A stretch of 64,000 bases of DNA from Bradysia coprophila (GCF_014529535.1 NW_023503464.1:1-64000); one strand, 5' to 3'; shown: positions 36,272 to 48,888, numbered from the stretch's first letter. Numbers and translations: made by a program. Notes: generated by a model from the letters alone, not told the origin.

Positions 36272-37333
36272 AACACAGAAAGTTAAATTAAATTCATTGA
36301 GTGAAATTGATATTGAAAAAGTGAAACAAAAGTAATTTTTTGCTGACGCCGACCGGAGACATTTTCATTTGCAATTTGGCCGTTAACTTCAATAAAACGT
36401 GAACTTTGGCTGATCGAACGCTGCGTTCATCATTTGGCCGTTAGTTTTGGCAGAAAGGATTATCCATTCTGATTTAAAGCTAACGTGAGCTAAATCCTGG
36501 TTGATCGCGAAATAAAATCATCGTTTGGAGCTATCACGAGAGAAAACAACGTGGTCGAGGTCATTCAGAGCAAAGTGGATGTGACAAGACATAGTATTTG
36601 GCTGGCCGTCGATTTTAAGCATTGTGGCGTGTGCTAGCGGAACATTATCACGTCCGTAAAACTGGTCTGCAAGAAGGACGAAATTCATTGGTACAAAAAA
36701 CTTCTACGGTCAAGGTCGTTGGTAGCAGACCATTGGAAATACCAGGCTTTGTTGGTTGGAAATCTCCACAGGTACAAATCCTGTGGGGATAAAAGGTACG
36801 TGACTTAGTCATAAATTCATTGCCACACCGAAATTATATCGTTTGCGTTGAATTGTCGATCGAAAAATCTGGATCTTGGCGCGTAATCTACATTGTTCGA
36901 GAAAATACATAATTCCCGTTGGTTTTGGCGCGTCGATTCCTTTGTTCGGTATCCACACTGGTATTCAACAATCAACAGTTACTCAACGTACCCAAGACAA
37001 TCAACTGATAAAATCATTTCATCAGATTGTTCTCATTTCATTTGCATTATATAACGAAACCCATCAATTTCTAAACTAGCTCAAGGTTAGGCAGCGTTTC
37101 GGAATTTAGCTTTTGTTTGATCATCATTTAACGTAGAACATTTTGCTTTCATTTTCGAGATCATTTAATTGATTTTTCTTGGAATTTTAATTTGAGAATA
37201 TTCCGAAACGACTGAAAGTTTCCAGTCGAGTTTTTCATGTTTGAGTTGATCATTAGTCTTGTTGAACGGACTGGGTGAGTGCGATTTATTTTTTCGATTA
37301 ATTTTTCGACACTTCGCGGTGTAATTATTAAAT
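36272..37333 (+). other. Untranslated leader of LTR retrotransposon
   Basis: About 1.06 kb without a supported coding frame, between the PBS and the gag ATG. Confidence 0.7.
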
Positions 37334-38257
37334 ATGGTTGACGAAAAGGAGTTACAAGGTGAAAATGGTCCAGAACCACAGCCTGATCAAGGGTTAAAAA
37401 CTCCAACCGACATTAACGCTCTTATAGTGAAATTGCCAACGTTTTGGGCAAGTAATCCGCGTACTTGGTTTATACAGGCAGAAGCACAATTCTCGTTAGG
37501 TAAAATCACATCTGATGTTAGTAAGTACAATTACGTCGTAGCTACGTTGCCTCAAGACATAGCCGAATCGGTATCGGATATTTTAGAGAATCCCCCAGCG
37601 AGCGATTTGTATAAGAATTTGAAAGACGAGCTTATTGGTCGTCATTCATTGAGTTTGGAAAGCCGGATAAGGAAGTTAACATCCGATGAAGAGATCGGCG
37701 ATAAAAAGCCGTCTGAGTTTTTTAGGACCCTTAAGCGTTTAGCAGGCAACTGCGGTACGGTTGGTGATGAGTTGTTGAAAAAGCTGTGGATGGGTAGACT
37801 TCCTCAGGCGATCAGTGTAGCTCTTATTCCTCAAAAGGACGATGAGATTGGTAACTTGATGAAATTGGCTGACCAAGTGTGGGAAGCAATAAAAACAGCT
37901 AACATCTCTGCTGTGAGTAATCATCCGGCCGGTCCATCTTCAATCTATGATGAGCTAAAAAGCGAAATTAATTCTCTAAAAATGATGATCGAAAAGATTT
38001 CGTTTGATAGGTCTCGCAATAGGAACAGAAGTCGTTCTCGAAATTGCTCTAATGAAAGCTCGAACAATCACACTCGTTCAAACAGCAATTATCGCAGAAA
38101 TCGTTCACGAAGTTCACGGTTCAACCCAAATGGTAGATTCTGCTTTGATCATTTTAAGTTCGGAAAGAGAGCAACGAAGTGTACTAAGCCTTGCGCATTC
38201 GTGGATAAATCCCAAGACACGAGTGTTTCAAGAGACCGAGCGAGTAACCCAAACTAA
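37334..38257 (+). CDS. gag: Gag of CsRn1-type retrotransposon
   Basis: A 307-aa capsid/nucleocapsid polyprotein. Residues ~30-200 resemble the retrotransposon Gag capsid ([20 protein letters not shown] ... [18 protein letters not shown]). Residues ~228-265 are an Arg/Ser/Asn-rich RNA-binding stretch. Residues 270-287 form a CHCC zinc motif (Cys270, His273, Cys283, Cys287; CX2HX9CX3C), the clade-defining variant in place of CCHC. It ends in AAC-CCA-AAC-TAA, a slippery site followed at once by the stop. Pol lies in the -1 frame. Confidence 0.92.
   Translation: MVDEKELQGENGPEPQPDQGLKTPTDINALIVKLPTFWASNPRTWFIQAEAQFSLGKITSDVSKYNYVVATLPQDIAESVSDILENPPASDLYKNLKDELIGRHSLSLESRIRKLTSDEEIGDKKPSEFFRTLKRLAGNCGTVGDELLKKLWMGRLPQAISVALIPQKDDEIGNLMKLADQVWEAIKTANISAVSNHPAGPSSIYDELKSEINSLKMMIEKISFDRSRNRNRSRSRNCSNESSNNHTRSNSNYRRNRSRSSRFNPNGRFCFDHFKFGKRATKCTKPCAFVDKSQDTSVSRDRASNPN
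38248..38254 (+). promoter_or_regulatory. Putative -1 ribosomal frameshift site (CCCAAAC)
   Basis: The heptamer C CCA AAC fits X XXY YYZ in the gag frame and is followed directly by the gag stop TAA (38255-38257). The pol frame is open from 38248 after a TAA at 38245-38247, so a -1 shift here gives a Gag-Pol fusion. Confidence 0.75.
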
Positions 38258-41200
38258 AGAGTCCTGCTGTAGACGCGGCTACCAGTGGGATGTTGTTTAA
38301 ATCTTGCCGCCTTTTTGTTAGGGATAATAAGAATAAATTGCTGTTTTTAATTGATACCGGAGCTGACGTAAGTGTCATTCCGAAAAGTTTTGTTAAGTTT
38401 TTCAAATTAAACAAAGATTTTCAGCTAACGGCTGCGAACGGTTCGGTGATTAATACGTACGGAAGCAAAGTAGTTGAAGTTGAGTTAGGTTTAAGGAGGA
38501 ATTATCCTCACGAGTTTATCCTAGCTGATGTGAACAAACCGATAATAGGAGCAGATTTTCTAGCTAAGCACGGTCTTCTACCGGACTTGAGGAACAAGAA
38601 ATTGGTCGATCCAGCAACCTCTTTGGTAATAAACGCGATGAGGGCTGATAATTGCTATGAGCCAACTCCTAGGTTGTATTCAATTGCCACAGAATTCGGC
38701 GAAATTCTCAAGAAGTATCCGTCATTAGTTGCTCCGCCTAATTTCAATCTGCCAGTCAAGCACAATGTTGTCCACCATATACACACGAAAGGTCCGTTGC
38801 CGTATTCCAAGGCACGCAGGCTAAGCCCCGATAAGTTTAAAGTGGCTCAAGTCGAATTCAACTATATGAATGAAGTTGGAATTTGTCGACCTTCGTCGTC
38901 ACAAGCAGCTTCGGCATTAACTATGCCGCCTAAACCTCGAAGTCCGGACTTCCGTCCATGTGGTGACTATCGAAGGTTAAATGCTATAACGATTCCGGAC
39001 AGGTATCCTCTGCCACACATTCAAGATTTCAATGCTAAAGTGGCAGGGAGTAAGATTTTTTCCAAAATTGATTTAGTGAGATCTTTTCACAATATTCCAG
39101 TGGCACCAGAGGATGTGCATAAGACTGCCATAATCACTCCTTTCGGATTGTTTGAATTCCCTAGGATGCCATTTGGACTGCGTAACGCAGCCCAGACTTT
39201 CCAGAGATTTATGAATGAAGTTTGCAAAGGACTAGACTTTGTGTTCGTTTATATTGACGACATTTTGATTTTCAGTAAATCGCCCGAAGAGCATAAAGCT
39301 CATTTGGACACACTTTTCGAACGTTTGGCCGAATACGGCTTGTGTATTAAGCCTTCCAAATGTGTACTTGGTGTGAAAGCACTCGAATTTCTTGGTCATT
39401 ATGTTGACGAAAATGGCATTTTGCCTTCGGCAGAAAGAGTGGAAGCGATTACTAGTTTCCCGGCGCCCGATTCTCTTAAGAAAGCCCAACGTTTCGTTGG
39501 AATGATTAATTATTACTTCAGATTTGTGCCAAAATTGGCTGAAATTTTGATTCCACTGCATTCTCATATAGCAGAAATGGAAGGAATGAAGAAAAAGAAT
39601 CGGAATCGGAAATTAGAGTTCCATTGGCCTGATAGTTGTAATGACGCGTTTAATCAAGCCAAAGAAGCTTTAGCCAATGCGACGATGCTAGTGCACCCGA
39701 AGAAGAAAGGGTTAATTATCAGTTTGTTCACAGACGCTTCGGGTAAAGCTGTAGGGTCAGTCTTGCAGCAGTATCACAAAGGTATCTGGCAACCGTTAGG
39801 TTTTTTCTCAAAAAAGCTTAGTTCGGCGGAAGTGAAATATAGTACTCTAGACCGTGAGCTTTTGGCGATATATTTATCGGTTAAGCACTTCCGCTATTTT
39901 TTAGAAGGGAGAGAGTTTATCGTTTACACCGATCATAAGCCACTGACCACGGCTATGACATCGACGGCTGAACGCAGTCCGCGACAGTGTCGCCATTTAG
40001 AATTCATTTCTCAGTTCACAACGAATATTCAACACGTCAAAGGAAAGAACAATGTTGTCGCTGATTTTTTGTCACGGATCGATGAACCGGAAGTAGCTTC
40101 GTTGAAAACCAGTTTAGAATTGAAAGCACTAATCGAGCTTCAGAAAGGCGACGACGAGATCCAAGAGTTATTAGAAAAGCAAGACGATAAGTCTAAATAT
40201 TGCTTAAAAGAAGTTGATTTGCCACTTTCCCTAGGCAAGTTATGGTGCGACGTTAGCACGGGCCAAAATCGTCCGTTTGTACCAGAACCGCTTAGGAGAG
40301 CTATCTTTGATCAGTTTCATTCACTATCGCACCCTGGAATTCGGGGAACGCGAAAATTAGTTACATCACGGTATTTTTGGCCATGTGTCAACAAGGACGT
40401 AAACCACTGGACCAGGTCGTGTATTCCTTGCCAGCGGGCTAAAGTCGTGAGACATGTGAAATCGCCGCTAGGAAAATTCAAGGCTCCTTCTAGTAGGTTT
40501 GAGCACATTCATATTGACCTTGTTGGTCCGCTACCCTGTTCTAACGGTTTCACGAGCGTTCTGACTGTCGTAGACAGGTTTACTCGCTGGCCAGAAGCTT
40601 ATCCTATACATGATCAGACTGCCGAAACGACAGCTAGGTGCCTAGTTAGCCAGTATATTTCGCGGTTTGGCGTGCCATTAGAAATCACGACTGACAGAGG
40701 AAAGCAGTTCGAGTCGCAGTTGTTTGCCGAATTGTGTAAGTTGTTAGGCTCAGACAGGATCCGTACAACATCGTATCATCCGCAAGCCAATGGCATGGTA
40801 GAGCGTTTTCATAGAAATTTTAAAGATTCGATAATCGCTAGATGTAATACTGTTCATTGGACCGACGAGTTGCCTCTAGTCTTGCTGGGAATAAGAGCTA
40901 CAGTGAAAGAAGGCTTAGGATGCTCACCAGCTGAGTTAGTATATGGGCAAACTTTGAAGATTCCGGGAGAATTTTTCGTCGATACACCGCTGACCGATCC
41001 GCTCGATCATTCTAATTTTGTTGATAGGTTGCGAAAACATATGCGTGCTGTAAAGCCAGTTGAGCCTGCGGTTTCCCGACAAGCTCAAGAGAGCGTTCCC
41101 AAGGCGTTAAGTACGTGCAGTCACGTTTTCGTTAGAATTGACAGGGTAAAGCCTAGTCTGCATCCCCGTTACGACGGACCATTTAAAGTTATTAAACGTT

Positions 41201-41274
41201 TGAGGAAGGGTTTGAGTGCTGATAGCTATAAACTAAGTACACGTTCAGACGGGATGTCCTTTCGTAGTTTGTAA
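38248..41274 (+). CDS. pol: Pol of CsRn1-type retrotransposon (PR-RT-RH-IN)
   Basis: Continuous frame; positions below count from the first in-frame ATG (38290). Aspartic protease DTGA at ~22-25. Reverse transcriptase with YIDD at 321-324. RNase H with TDAS at ~481-484 and YTDHKPL. Integrase zinc finger His677, His681, Cys711, Cys714, and catalytic Asp743, Asp802, Glu838 (D-58-D-35-E). All key residues are present and no frame break is seen, so the enzyme set looks functional. Translation as Gag-Pol by -1 frameshift is inferred. The gene ends 46 bp before the 3' LTR. Confidence 0.95.
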   Translation, partial: PKLKSPAVDAATSGMLFKSCRLFVRDNKNKLLFLIDTGADVSVIPKSFVKFFKLNKDFQLTAANGSVINTYGSKVVEVELGLRRNYPHEFILADVNKPIIGADFLAKHGLLPDLRNKKLVDPATSLVINAMRADNCYEPTPRLYSIATEFGEILKKYPSLVAPPNFNLPVKHNVVHHIHTKGPLPYSKARRLSPDKFKVAQVEFNYMNEVGICRPSSSQAASALTMPPKPRSPDFRPCGDYRRLNAITIPDRYPLPHIQDFNAKVAGSKIFSKIDLVRSFHNIPVAPEDVHKTAIITPFGLFEFPRMPFGLRNAAQTFQRFMNEVCKGLDFVFVYIDDILIFSKSPEEHKAHLDTLFERLAEYGLCIKPSKCVLGVKALEFLGHYVDENGILPSAERVEAITSFPAPDSLKKAQRFVGMINYYFRFVPKLAEILIPLHSHIAEMEGMKKKNRNRKLEFHWPDSCNDAFNQAKEALANATMLVHPKKKGLIISLFTDASGKAVGSVLQQYHKGIWQPLGFFSKKLSSAEVKYSTLDRELLAIYLSVKHFRYFLEGREFIVYTDHKPLTTAMTSTAERSPRQCRHLEFISQFTTNIQHVKGKNNVVADFLSRIDEPEVASLKTSLELKALIELQKGDDEIQELLEKQDDKSKYCLKEVDLPLSLGKLWCDVSTGQNRPFVPEPLRRAIFDQFHSLSHPGIRGTRKLVTSRYFWPCVNKDVNHWTRSCIPCQRAKVVRHVKSPLGKFKAPSSRFEHIHIDLVGPLPCSNGFTSVLTVVDRFTRWPEAYPIHDQTAETTARCLVSQYISRFGVPLEITTDRGKQFESQLFAELCKLLGSDRIRTTSYHPQANGMVERFHRNFKDSIIARCNTVHWTDELPLVLLGIRATVKEGLGCSPAELVYGQTLKIPGEFFVDTPLTDPLDHSNFVDRLRKHMRAVKPVEPAVSRQAQESVPKALSTCSHVFVRIDRVKPSLHPRYDGPFKVIKRLRKGLSADSYKLSTRSDGMSFRSL

Positions 41275-41307
41275 TTTTTTTTTGTTTTTCTTGTTTTTTT
41301 TTTGTTG

Positions 41308-41320
41308 AAAAGGGGAATAA
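41308..41320 (+). other. Polypurine tract of LTR retrotransposon
   Basis: GAAAAGGGGAATA(A) directly before the 3' LTR. Confidence 0.8.
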
Positions 41321-41585
41321 TGTAGTGGTCGTGAACTGAGTCACTACCCCTACGTAACAAGTGTCGAAATGTCAAATAACATCGCATTCTCTTAGTACGA
41401 ACTCTCTCGTTATATTCGGTTAACCGACCGTAATATAACTAGAGCGTATGAGTTACGACGAAGATCTTTATTCACTCGACCACCATAGCGTCAGCATCAT
41501 TTAAACGAGCTCAATAAATTGTAATTAGTAAGTCGAACAGTGGCCTTTCATTTTACGTATTAGATAGGAGTCCGAGACTTCTACA
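41321..41585 (+). repeat. 3' LTR of CsRn1-type element
   Basis: 265 bp, identical by eye to the 5' LTR, indicating recent insertion. Confidence 0.95.
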
Positions 41586-41877
41586 CCGACATACAAAAGC
41601 ACAAGCACACCAGACATTCACGAGCCAACATTTACGTGAGGTTTTGTTCGATGTTTATTAGAGCTAACCTTTTCATCATCTAGACCTGTGAGTCTGGGAA
41701 ATGTTTTTTTTTTCCTGACTGGAATAATCAGTGAAATGACCACAAACAGTAATGGTATGGCATGAAATCCACGCCACTAACACATTGAATGCGAGTTACA
41801 ACGCGTTCGAATTTCTTCTGCAGACATCATTGTTTACTAACCCATTGACTGATTGACGCAAACAACAGACCGTTATT
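41586..41877. repeat. Outer part of right arm, empty site of the gypsy array
   Basis: Reverse complement of 15513-15680 followed by 1-124. Here the site of the tandem gypsy array is uninterrupted (GCCATACCATTACTG in reverse complement, ~41750-41765). 41878-42112 is unique and shows no gene. Confidence 0.85.
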
Positions 41878-42321
41878 TTAACTCGGTTGGTGATGGACAA
41901 AAAATTTTATGTTCCAGAAAAGACAGTCAACGTTCGCCTTTAGGATCTTCGTTTTAAATGTGGAAAAAAGACGGTTTTCTTGACTGCTCCATATATGTCA
42001 ACATCTGTACAGAAATAGCGACTGAAAGTGGACGGACCACACACAGCTCAAATTTATTTCTATTAACGAATTGTGGATGGGCGACATTGCATTTTGTTTG
42101 TTTGTCTTATACTTAATGATTGCTAGCAGATTTGATAAGAGAGACTGTCTAAATCTAATCAAGCCTAAAACTCAGCGACCACTCTCAATTATGTAGAACA
42201 ATATTAAAAATCATGGCCAAAGCCCAATTACAGTTAGTAGAGCCACACCCAAAGTTTCGGAGTCGGTTTTTTTTGTATTATTTTCGAATTGATTTCAAAT
42301 GTTTTTCGTAAATGAAATGGT

Positions 42322-42337
42322 GGCTCTGAAAAGAGCC
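42322..42337 (-). terminator. Histone 3' stem-loop of H2B copy 2
   Basis: Minus strand GGCTCTTTTCAGAGCC followed by ACCA. Confidence 0.93.
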
Positions 42338-42390
42338 GTTTGTTTTGATGTCGGAGATTTCAATGTGAAACCATTTTTTTTAAAACCAAT

Positions 42391-42762
42391 TTACTTGGAG
42401 CTGGTGTATTTGGTGACGGCTTTTGTGCCTTCACTGACAGCGTGCTTGGCCAATTCACCAGGCAACAACAGACGAACAGCGGTTTGAATTTCCCGACTGG
42501 TGATGGTCGATCGTTTGTTGTAGTGAGCCAAACGGGATGCTTCGGCAGCAATGCGTTCGAAAATATCATTAACGAAACTGTTCATGATACTCATGGCTTT
42601 GCTCGAAATACCAGTGTCTGGATGCACTTGCTTCAACACTTTGTAGATGTAGATGGCATAAGATTCCTTACGCTTGCGTTTCTTCTTCTTGTCGCCTTTC
42701 GAAATGTTCTTTTGTGCCTTGCCGGCCTTCTTTGCAGCTTTTCCGCTTGTCTTTGGTGGCAT
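42391..42762 (-). CDS. Histone H2B copy 2
   Basis: A 123-aa H2B, differing from copy 1 by Ile for Val in NDIFERI. Start at MPPKTSGK. Divergent from H2A at 42976 with a 213-bp promoter. Stem-loop present 3'. Confidence 0.97.
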   Translation of the reverse strand: MPPKTSGKAAKKAGKAQKNISKGDKKKKRKRKESYAIYIYKVLKQVHPDTGISSKAMSIMNSFVNDIFERIAAEASRLAHYNKRSTITSREIQTAVRLLLPGELAKHAVSEGTKAVTKYTSSK

Positions 42763-43350
<588 letters not shown>

Positions 43351-43393
43351 TTGTCCTGTATACTGGAAACATCTCGAGTATACCCGAAAAAAA

Positions 43394-43409
43394 CGCCCTT
43401 TTAAGGGCG
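43394..43409 (+). terminator. Histone 3' stem-loop of H2A copy 2
   Basis: CGCCCTTTTAAGGGCG followed by ACCAAAA; AATAATAC at 43449-43456. The whole stem-loop is absent from H2A copy 1. Confidence 0.9.
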
Positions 43410-43909
43410 ACCAAAAATTTAACGAAAAACAATTGAATCATTCGATAGAATAATACGAGAAAAATAGAAGCTTTTCTGTTGGTGCTGCGTTCATTTTCAG
43501 CTGCAATTTTAAAGAACAAAGCGTTTTATGATGCGCAACTCGCATGGCTTTAATCAGAAAATATCAAATTTGTTATCGTCGCCTTAAGTCAGACGCTATA
43601 CTCTTTGTAACGTACACAACTTGTGAATGAAGAAAAATGAATGGGTCGCTTTGTGTTGTTTTTTTTTAGCCTTTTCCCTTACACAATAATTTCCCTAGCC
43701 CAATTTTGCTACTGTTGTTAACGCTCCATTAATTATAATCGAAAACAGAACTAATCTCAAGACGTACACATGCGTCACACATTCAGAAGTTTCATTCGAA
43801 ATTCAATTTCATCATTTCATGTCATTAACATTATTCCTCTCAGCATATAGGGTTTTGTATTATTATGTTCGAAAGTGAGTATCGAATCGTTTTTATTTAT
43901 GATTTTGGC

Positions 43910-43925
43910 GGCCCTGAAAAGGGCC
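43910..43925 (-). terminator. Histone 3' stem-loop of H4
   Basis: Minus strand GGCCCTTTTCAGGGCC, followed by GCCAAAA. AATAATAC on minus at 43857-43864, 46 nt away. Confidence 0.93.
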
Positions 43926-43964
43926 ATTTTAATAAGCGCGATGCTCTTGTTAACGCAGAATGAT

Positions 43965-45051
<1,087 letters not shown>

Positions 45052-45088
45052 GATGTTACATAAGTGACGACATCCCACAATCAAAATC

Positions 45089-45104
45089 GGTCCTTTTCAG
45101 GACC
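45089..45104 (+). terminator. Histone 3' stem-loop of H3 (third copy)
   Basis: GGTCCTTTTCAGGACC plus AACAAA. Confidence 0.92.
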
Positions 45105-45235
45105 AACAAATTCATAACGAAAAACGATACGTTCATTTTCCGTATAAACAATAATACAAATTACAAACCTTTCGAGTATAGGAGATGAGAATATTGGGCA
45201 GATTTTTCAACTGTCAAAAAACACAAATTGTAATC

Positions 45236-45535
45236 TGAGATGATCTTCTCACCGGCTCACCGGTTTAGCAAATAGTTTTTTTTTTAGAAATTTGGAAATG
45301 AACAGAACATTCTGTCATTTTAGCGACCCTTTGTCGTTGTCTCGGACATGTTCGATGAATTGTTTATGCAGTGAATAAACAAAATTTGTTGGATCATCTT
45401 CGTTCTGCCGTTCTTACGTCTTAAAATTATCTAAATGTCTGCTAACGACATGAAAGACAACAAATGTTGTCTGAGCTCCGGTTTTTTGCTTCAGCAAATG
45501 TATACGTTAGAACGATAAGACAATGTTGTTTCCGT
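45236..45535. other. Intergenic DNA upstream of H1 variant
   Basis: No gene or repeat seen between the end of H3 3' homology and the H1-type promoter motifs. Confidence 0.5.
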
Positions 45536-45616
45536 GAGGGACTAATAGTTTGTCGGTACCTCTACATGCGGTTCCATGGCAATATTGTTTCCGTGAGGGA
45601 CTAACAATTTTTCAGT
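45536..45616 (+). promoter_or_regulatory. Duplicated H1 core promoter motif
   Basis: Two copies of TTGTTTCCGTGAGGGACTAA (45536-45555 and 45585-45604), each followed after 7 nt by an initiator-like site (TCGGT at 45563, TCAGT at 45612). They are 49 bp apart. The second keeps the better initiator and is the likelier start region. Confidence 0.65.
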
Positions 45617-45699
45617 ATCACTTGCAAGTGGCATTGAACTGATAAGTGAAAGGCAAGTGTATTAGTTCTAGAAACTTTGTGATAACAGTAAAAAGAAAT

Positions 45700-46320
45700 A
45701 TGGCCGACCTTGTCGTACCAACAGTGCCGTCCTTAAAAAAAGTCGCGCCGAAAACTGCATCGAAACACCCTCCAACAGCGGAAATGGTTAACGTTGCGAT
45801 CGAAACCTTAAATGACCGTGGTGGCTCATCACTGTATGCCATTAAGAAGTATATTTCAGCGGCTTACACGCTTGACATCGAGAAATTATCGACATTAATT
45901 AAAAAGTACCTGAAAAGTGCCGTTGCTAGCGGTGATATAAAGCAAACGAAAGGAAAAGGAGCGAGTGGCTCGTTTAAATTAGGTGCTACCGCATCCGAAC
46001 GAAAGAAAGCTGCTGCTAAAAAATCGAAACACGTGACCGGTGAGGAGAAAGCCAAAGCAAAGAAAGCTTCTGCTGAAAAGAAGAAAGCAACGGCTGAATC
46101 TAAGGAAAAGAAGAAACCAGCGGCCGAATCTAGTGAAAAGAAGAAAGCTTCAGCTCCTGCAAAGGCAGCTACTCCAAAGAAGGCTGCTAAATCGCCGAAA
46201 CAAAAGTCGACGAAACCAACGGCAGCCGCTACAAAGGCAAAGGCTCCTAAGCCGAAAAAGGCTGCTTCGACCGCAAAGATGGTCACACCGAAGAAAGTGG
46301 CTAAACCCAAAAAGAAATAA
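45700..46320 (+). CDS. Linker histone H1 variant (divergent)
   Basis: A 206-aa H1 from MADLVVPT; the frame opens upstream only with a GTG. It has a short N-tail, H15 domain at ~22-97 ([42 protein letters not shown]) and a Lys/Ala tail with repeated AESKEKKK/AESSEKKK units. The globular domain is ~70% like the other H1 by eye. Codon choice and tail differ, so it is an older paralogue rather than a recent copy. Stem-loop at 46364. Confidence 0.95.
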   Translation: MADLVVPTVPSLKKVAPKTASKHPPTAEMVNVAIETLNDRGGSSLYAIKKYISAAYTLDIEKLSTLIKKYLKSAVASGDIKQTKGKGASGSFKLGATASERKKAAAKKSKHVTGEEKAKAKKASAEKKKATAESKEKKKPAAESSEKKKASAPAKAATPKKAAKSPKQKSTKPTAAATKAKAPKPKKAASTAKMVTPKKVAKPKKK

Positions 46321-46363
46321 ATTTCATCAATTGATTTAACGTCCCCCCTGTAATAATTTGATC

Positions 46364-46379
46364 AGTCCTTATAAGGGCT
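46364..46379 (+). terminator. Histone 3' stem-loop of H1 variant (G-T wobble)
   Basis: AGTCCTTATAAGGGCT followed by ACCGAA; one stem pair is T-G. AATAATAC at 46420-46427, 41 nt away. Confidence 0.8.
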
Positions 46380-46429
46380 ACCGAACACATAAAGGAAAAC
46401 AATTGAATTCAGTTCGCATAATAATACAG

Positions 46430-46799
46430 CAAACCGTTAGACCTTTTGTTTGAACAGACAATTGGTTGAATAGTCCATGTGCAGAGCTACACATGAACTG
46501 AAATTTCCATAGAATTTCAAACAATCATGTTGAAAACTCTCAATTGTAAGTTTATTGGTACGAGTTGATAGCCTTTGTCTATGCATTGTGTAACTGTTAA
46601 CAATGGGTGCGAAAGAAGTAATGTGAATTTGTTGTCGCCATACTCATATCGTTCTGGTGGTTCTGAGAAATGTACGAAATAACGTTATTGTGGTATGCGG
46701 TATCATTTCGACAACTTAAATCCACCACTCAGTTTTGCAGAGTGTGAGTGTTTGTATTATTTACTAAAGACAGAATCGTTTTCTTTTATCGAAATGGTT
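46430..46799. other. Intergenic DNA between H1 variant and H2B copy 3
   Basis: AT-rich; no coding, repeat or RNA feature recognised. Confidence 0.5.
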
Positions 46800-46815
46800 G
46801 GTCCTGAAAAGGACC
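46800..46815 (-). terminator. Histone 3' stem-loop of H2B copy 3
   Basis: Minus strand GGTCCTTTTCAGGACC followed by AACCA. The stem sequence resembles that of H3 rather than the other H2Bs. Confidence 0.92.
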
Positions 46816-46845
46816 GATTTTAATAATTTTTTTCCACTTCACAAT

Positions 46846-47217
46846 TTACTTGGAGCTGGTATATTTGGTGACGGCTTTTGTGCCTTCACTGACAGCGTGC
46901 TTGGCCAATTCACCAGGCAACAACAGACGAACAGCGGTTTGAATTTCCCGACTGGTGATGGTCGATCGTTTGTTGTAGTGAGCCAAACGGGATGCTTCGG
47001 CAGCAATGCGTTCGAAAATATCATTAACGAAACTGTTCATGATACTCATGGCTTTGCTCGAAATACCAGTGTCTGGATGCACTTGCTTCAACACTTTGTA
47101 GATGTAGATGGCATAAGACTCCTTACGCTTGCGCTTCTTCTTCTTGTCGCCTTTCGTAATGTTCTTTTGCGCCTTACCGGCCTTCTTTGCAGCTTTTCCG
47201 CTTGTCTTTGGTGGCAT
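46846..47217 (-). CDS. Histone H2B copy 3
   Basis: A 123-aa H2B with Thr21 (NITKGDK) where copies 1 and 2 have Ser. The rest equals copy 2. Start MPPKTSGK. Divergent from the SQEF-tailed H2A. Confidence 0.97.
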   Translation of the reverse strand: MPPKTSGKAAKKAGKAQKNITKGDKKKKRKRKESYAIYIYKVLKQVHPDTGISSKAMSIMNSFVNDIFERIAAEASRLAHYNKRSTITSREIQTAVRLLLPGELAKHAVSEGTKAVTKYTSSK

Positions 47218-47426
47218 GTTTACTCAACGAAACACTCAATGAAACTATCAATACCGTCGCATTCGTACCGCTCTTTTATATTCATGTTTTTTCAACAAGA
47301 TGGCTCCGCCCATTCACCCATATCGTTGAACAAACGTGCATATAAAGGCAGTAGACGCGTTGTTCATGAATTCATTTACTCGTTCTGTTTCGTGCTGTTC
47401 ATATCGAATTAAAATAAATTTTTAAA
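47218..47426. promoter_or_regulatory. Divergent H2B/H2A promoter, copy 3
   Basis: H2A TATA (GCATATAAAGG, ~47338-47348) and H2B-side AATATAAA (minus, ~47276-47283). More diverged from copies 1 and 2 than those are from each other. Confidence 0.7.
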
Positions 47427-47819
47427 ATGTCTGGCCGTGGTAAAGGTGGAAAAGTTAAGGGAAAGGCAAAGTCTCGTTCGAACCGTGCCGGATTACAGTT
47501 TCCAGTCGGTCGTATTCACCGATTGTTGCGTAAAGGCAACTATGCCGAACGTGTCGGTGCTGGTGCTCCAGTTTATTTGGCAGCTGTGATGGAATATTTG
47601 GCTGCTGAAGTATTGGAATTGGCTGGTAACGCAGCCCGTGACAACAAGAAATCGAGAATAATTCCACGTCATTTACAGTTGGCCATCCGCAACGACGAAG
47701 AATTGAACAAGTTGTTGTCGGGCGTAACCATTGCCCAAGGTGGTGTTCTGCCCAACATTCAGGCAGTTTTGTTGCCGAAAAAGACTGAAAAGAAGTCTGC
47801 TTCTTCGCAAGAATTTTAG
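47427..47819 (+). CDS. Histone H2A with H2A.X-type SQEF tail
   Basis: 130 aa. Residues 1-123 are canonical H2A with KKSRIIPRH instead of KKTRIIPRH. Instead of ending EKKA it continues SASSQEF. The terminal S127-Q-E-F fits the SQ(E/D)-hydrophobic motif that defines H2A.X, phosphorylated by ATM/ATR-family kinases at DNA breaks. It has a TATA promoter, stem-loop (47852) and an H2B partner, so it is cell-cycle regulated. It could be the species' H2A.X or an accidental extension by loss of the original stop. Confidence 0.93.
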   Translation: MSGRGKGGKVKGKAKSRSNRAGLQFPVGRIHRLLRKGNYAERVGAGAPVYLAAVMEYLAAEVLELAGNAARDNKKSRIIPRHLQLAIRNDEELNKLLSGVTIAQGGVLPNIQAVLLPKKTEKKSASSQEF

Positions 47820-47851
47820 TGACACGAAACGTGTAACGCTTTCTAAAAACC

Positions 47852-47867
47852 AGTCCTTTTAAGGACT
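47852..47867 (+). terminator. Histone 3' stem-loop of H2A.X-type gene
   Basis: AGTCCTTTTAAGGACT plus ACCGAA; AATAATAC at 47906-47913, 39 nt away. Confidence 0.9.
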
Positions 47868-47914
47868 ACCGAATCATTTTTGAAAACGATTTTTTTTCAT
47901 TTCATAATAATACA

Positions 47915-48880
47915 CAGCAAGGTCTCTATTTTCAATCATGGGAGATGAATGTACCTGGAAAATAAGGTCATTTTTCGTAAATAAAGGTGCTAAGATTTTG
48001 TCATATTGCTGATGAAATACGGTTAAAATTTGATATCAGGCTGGCAATTCATATAAATTACCGTTTTCAGACGGTAAGCATTTGTGGCCATATAATCATC
48101 AAATCTCGTACCATCCGTACTGAAGTAGTTTTTTACCTCTATATTACCAGCATATGTTTTCAATACAAACCTCCTTGCTAATTTTTGGCGCAATATATCA
48201 TAAACAAACCGGCTTTTTTGTTTTTGCTCGCAGCTGTTCTGTTCATCGAGTTCATCGGAAAAATTGAATGTCAAAATGCTTCTATGCCGACTCTAATCGA
48301 AAGCCGAATCAAAGGAAAGATACATTTTTGCGCAATTATTTTCTTGGTCCACAAGGTTTTTCGTAGATCGTCTTGGAAAGTTCGATCAGAAAAAACGGAA
48401 TGTCTGGGCCTCAATTCTCATACGTTCGTAACGTTAAGAATTCGTAACTTTACAGTTCTTATGGGATTTTATCACGGCAGAGTAAAATAAACCGCGGTTC
48501 ATTTTCGAAACGTCAAATAAGGGACCTAATACATGGAATGAAAATGAACTCAAATGAACATTGACATAAATATCAAGGGCTACTAGATTATTCAGGTCCC
48601 TAGTCAAACAAGCGCTCCTGCCTGGCAACTTTACTCTGTCGTGGATTTTATACACGCAACTGTCAAATTGTCTACTTCTACTTACGGTTCCAGAATAATG
48701 TCGACCAGTTACAGTTCTTAACTCATTAGGCGATGTTTATGAACCGTTCAGACAACTTAAGAGACAGAGAGGTATATGAATATTTCGCTGGAATTGGATG
48801 CTATATTTGTACCTTCGCTCATATCACTAATTTCAGCTAAGTATCCATGCCTCTTAAACAACAAATTATTGTTTTTTAGG
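47915..48880. other. Intergenic DNA right of the histone cluster
   Basis: No supported gene. The open frames at 48023-48490 lack codon or domain support. Confidence 0.5.
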
Positions 48881-48888
48881 ATCGAAGG

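Larger units (their letters stand above)
35988..41589 (+). mobile_element. Complete CsRn1-type Ty3/gypsy LTR retrotransposon with CCGA target duplication
   Basis: The element is 35992-41585 (5594 bp) flanked by CCGA (35988-35991, 41586-41589). The left arm gives the empty site (GGAATC around 15676, reverse complement GATTCCAACATAC). The two 265-bp LTRs are identical by eye, the gag and pol frames are intact, and a tRNA-Trp-type PBS and a polypurine tract are present. It is a young and potentially active element without an envelope gene. Confidence 0.95.

Noticed and set aside
38004-38300. Third-frame ORF overlapping the end of gag
   Set aside because: The protein shows no retrotransposon motif; the CHCC motif is in the gag frame and protease in the pol frame.
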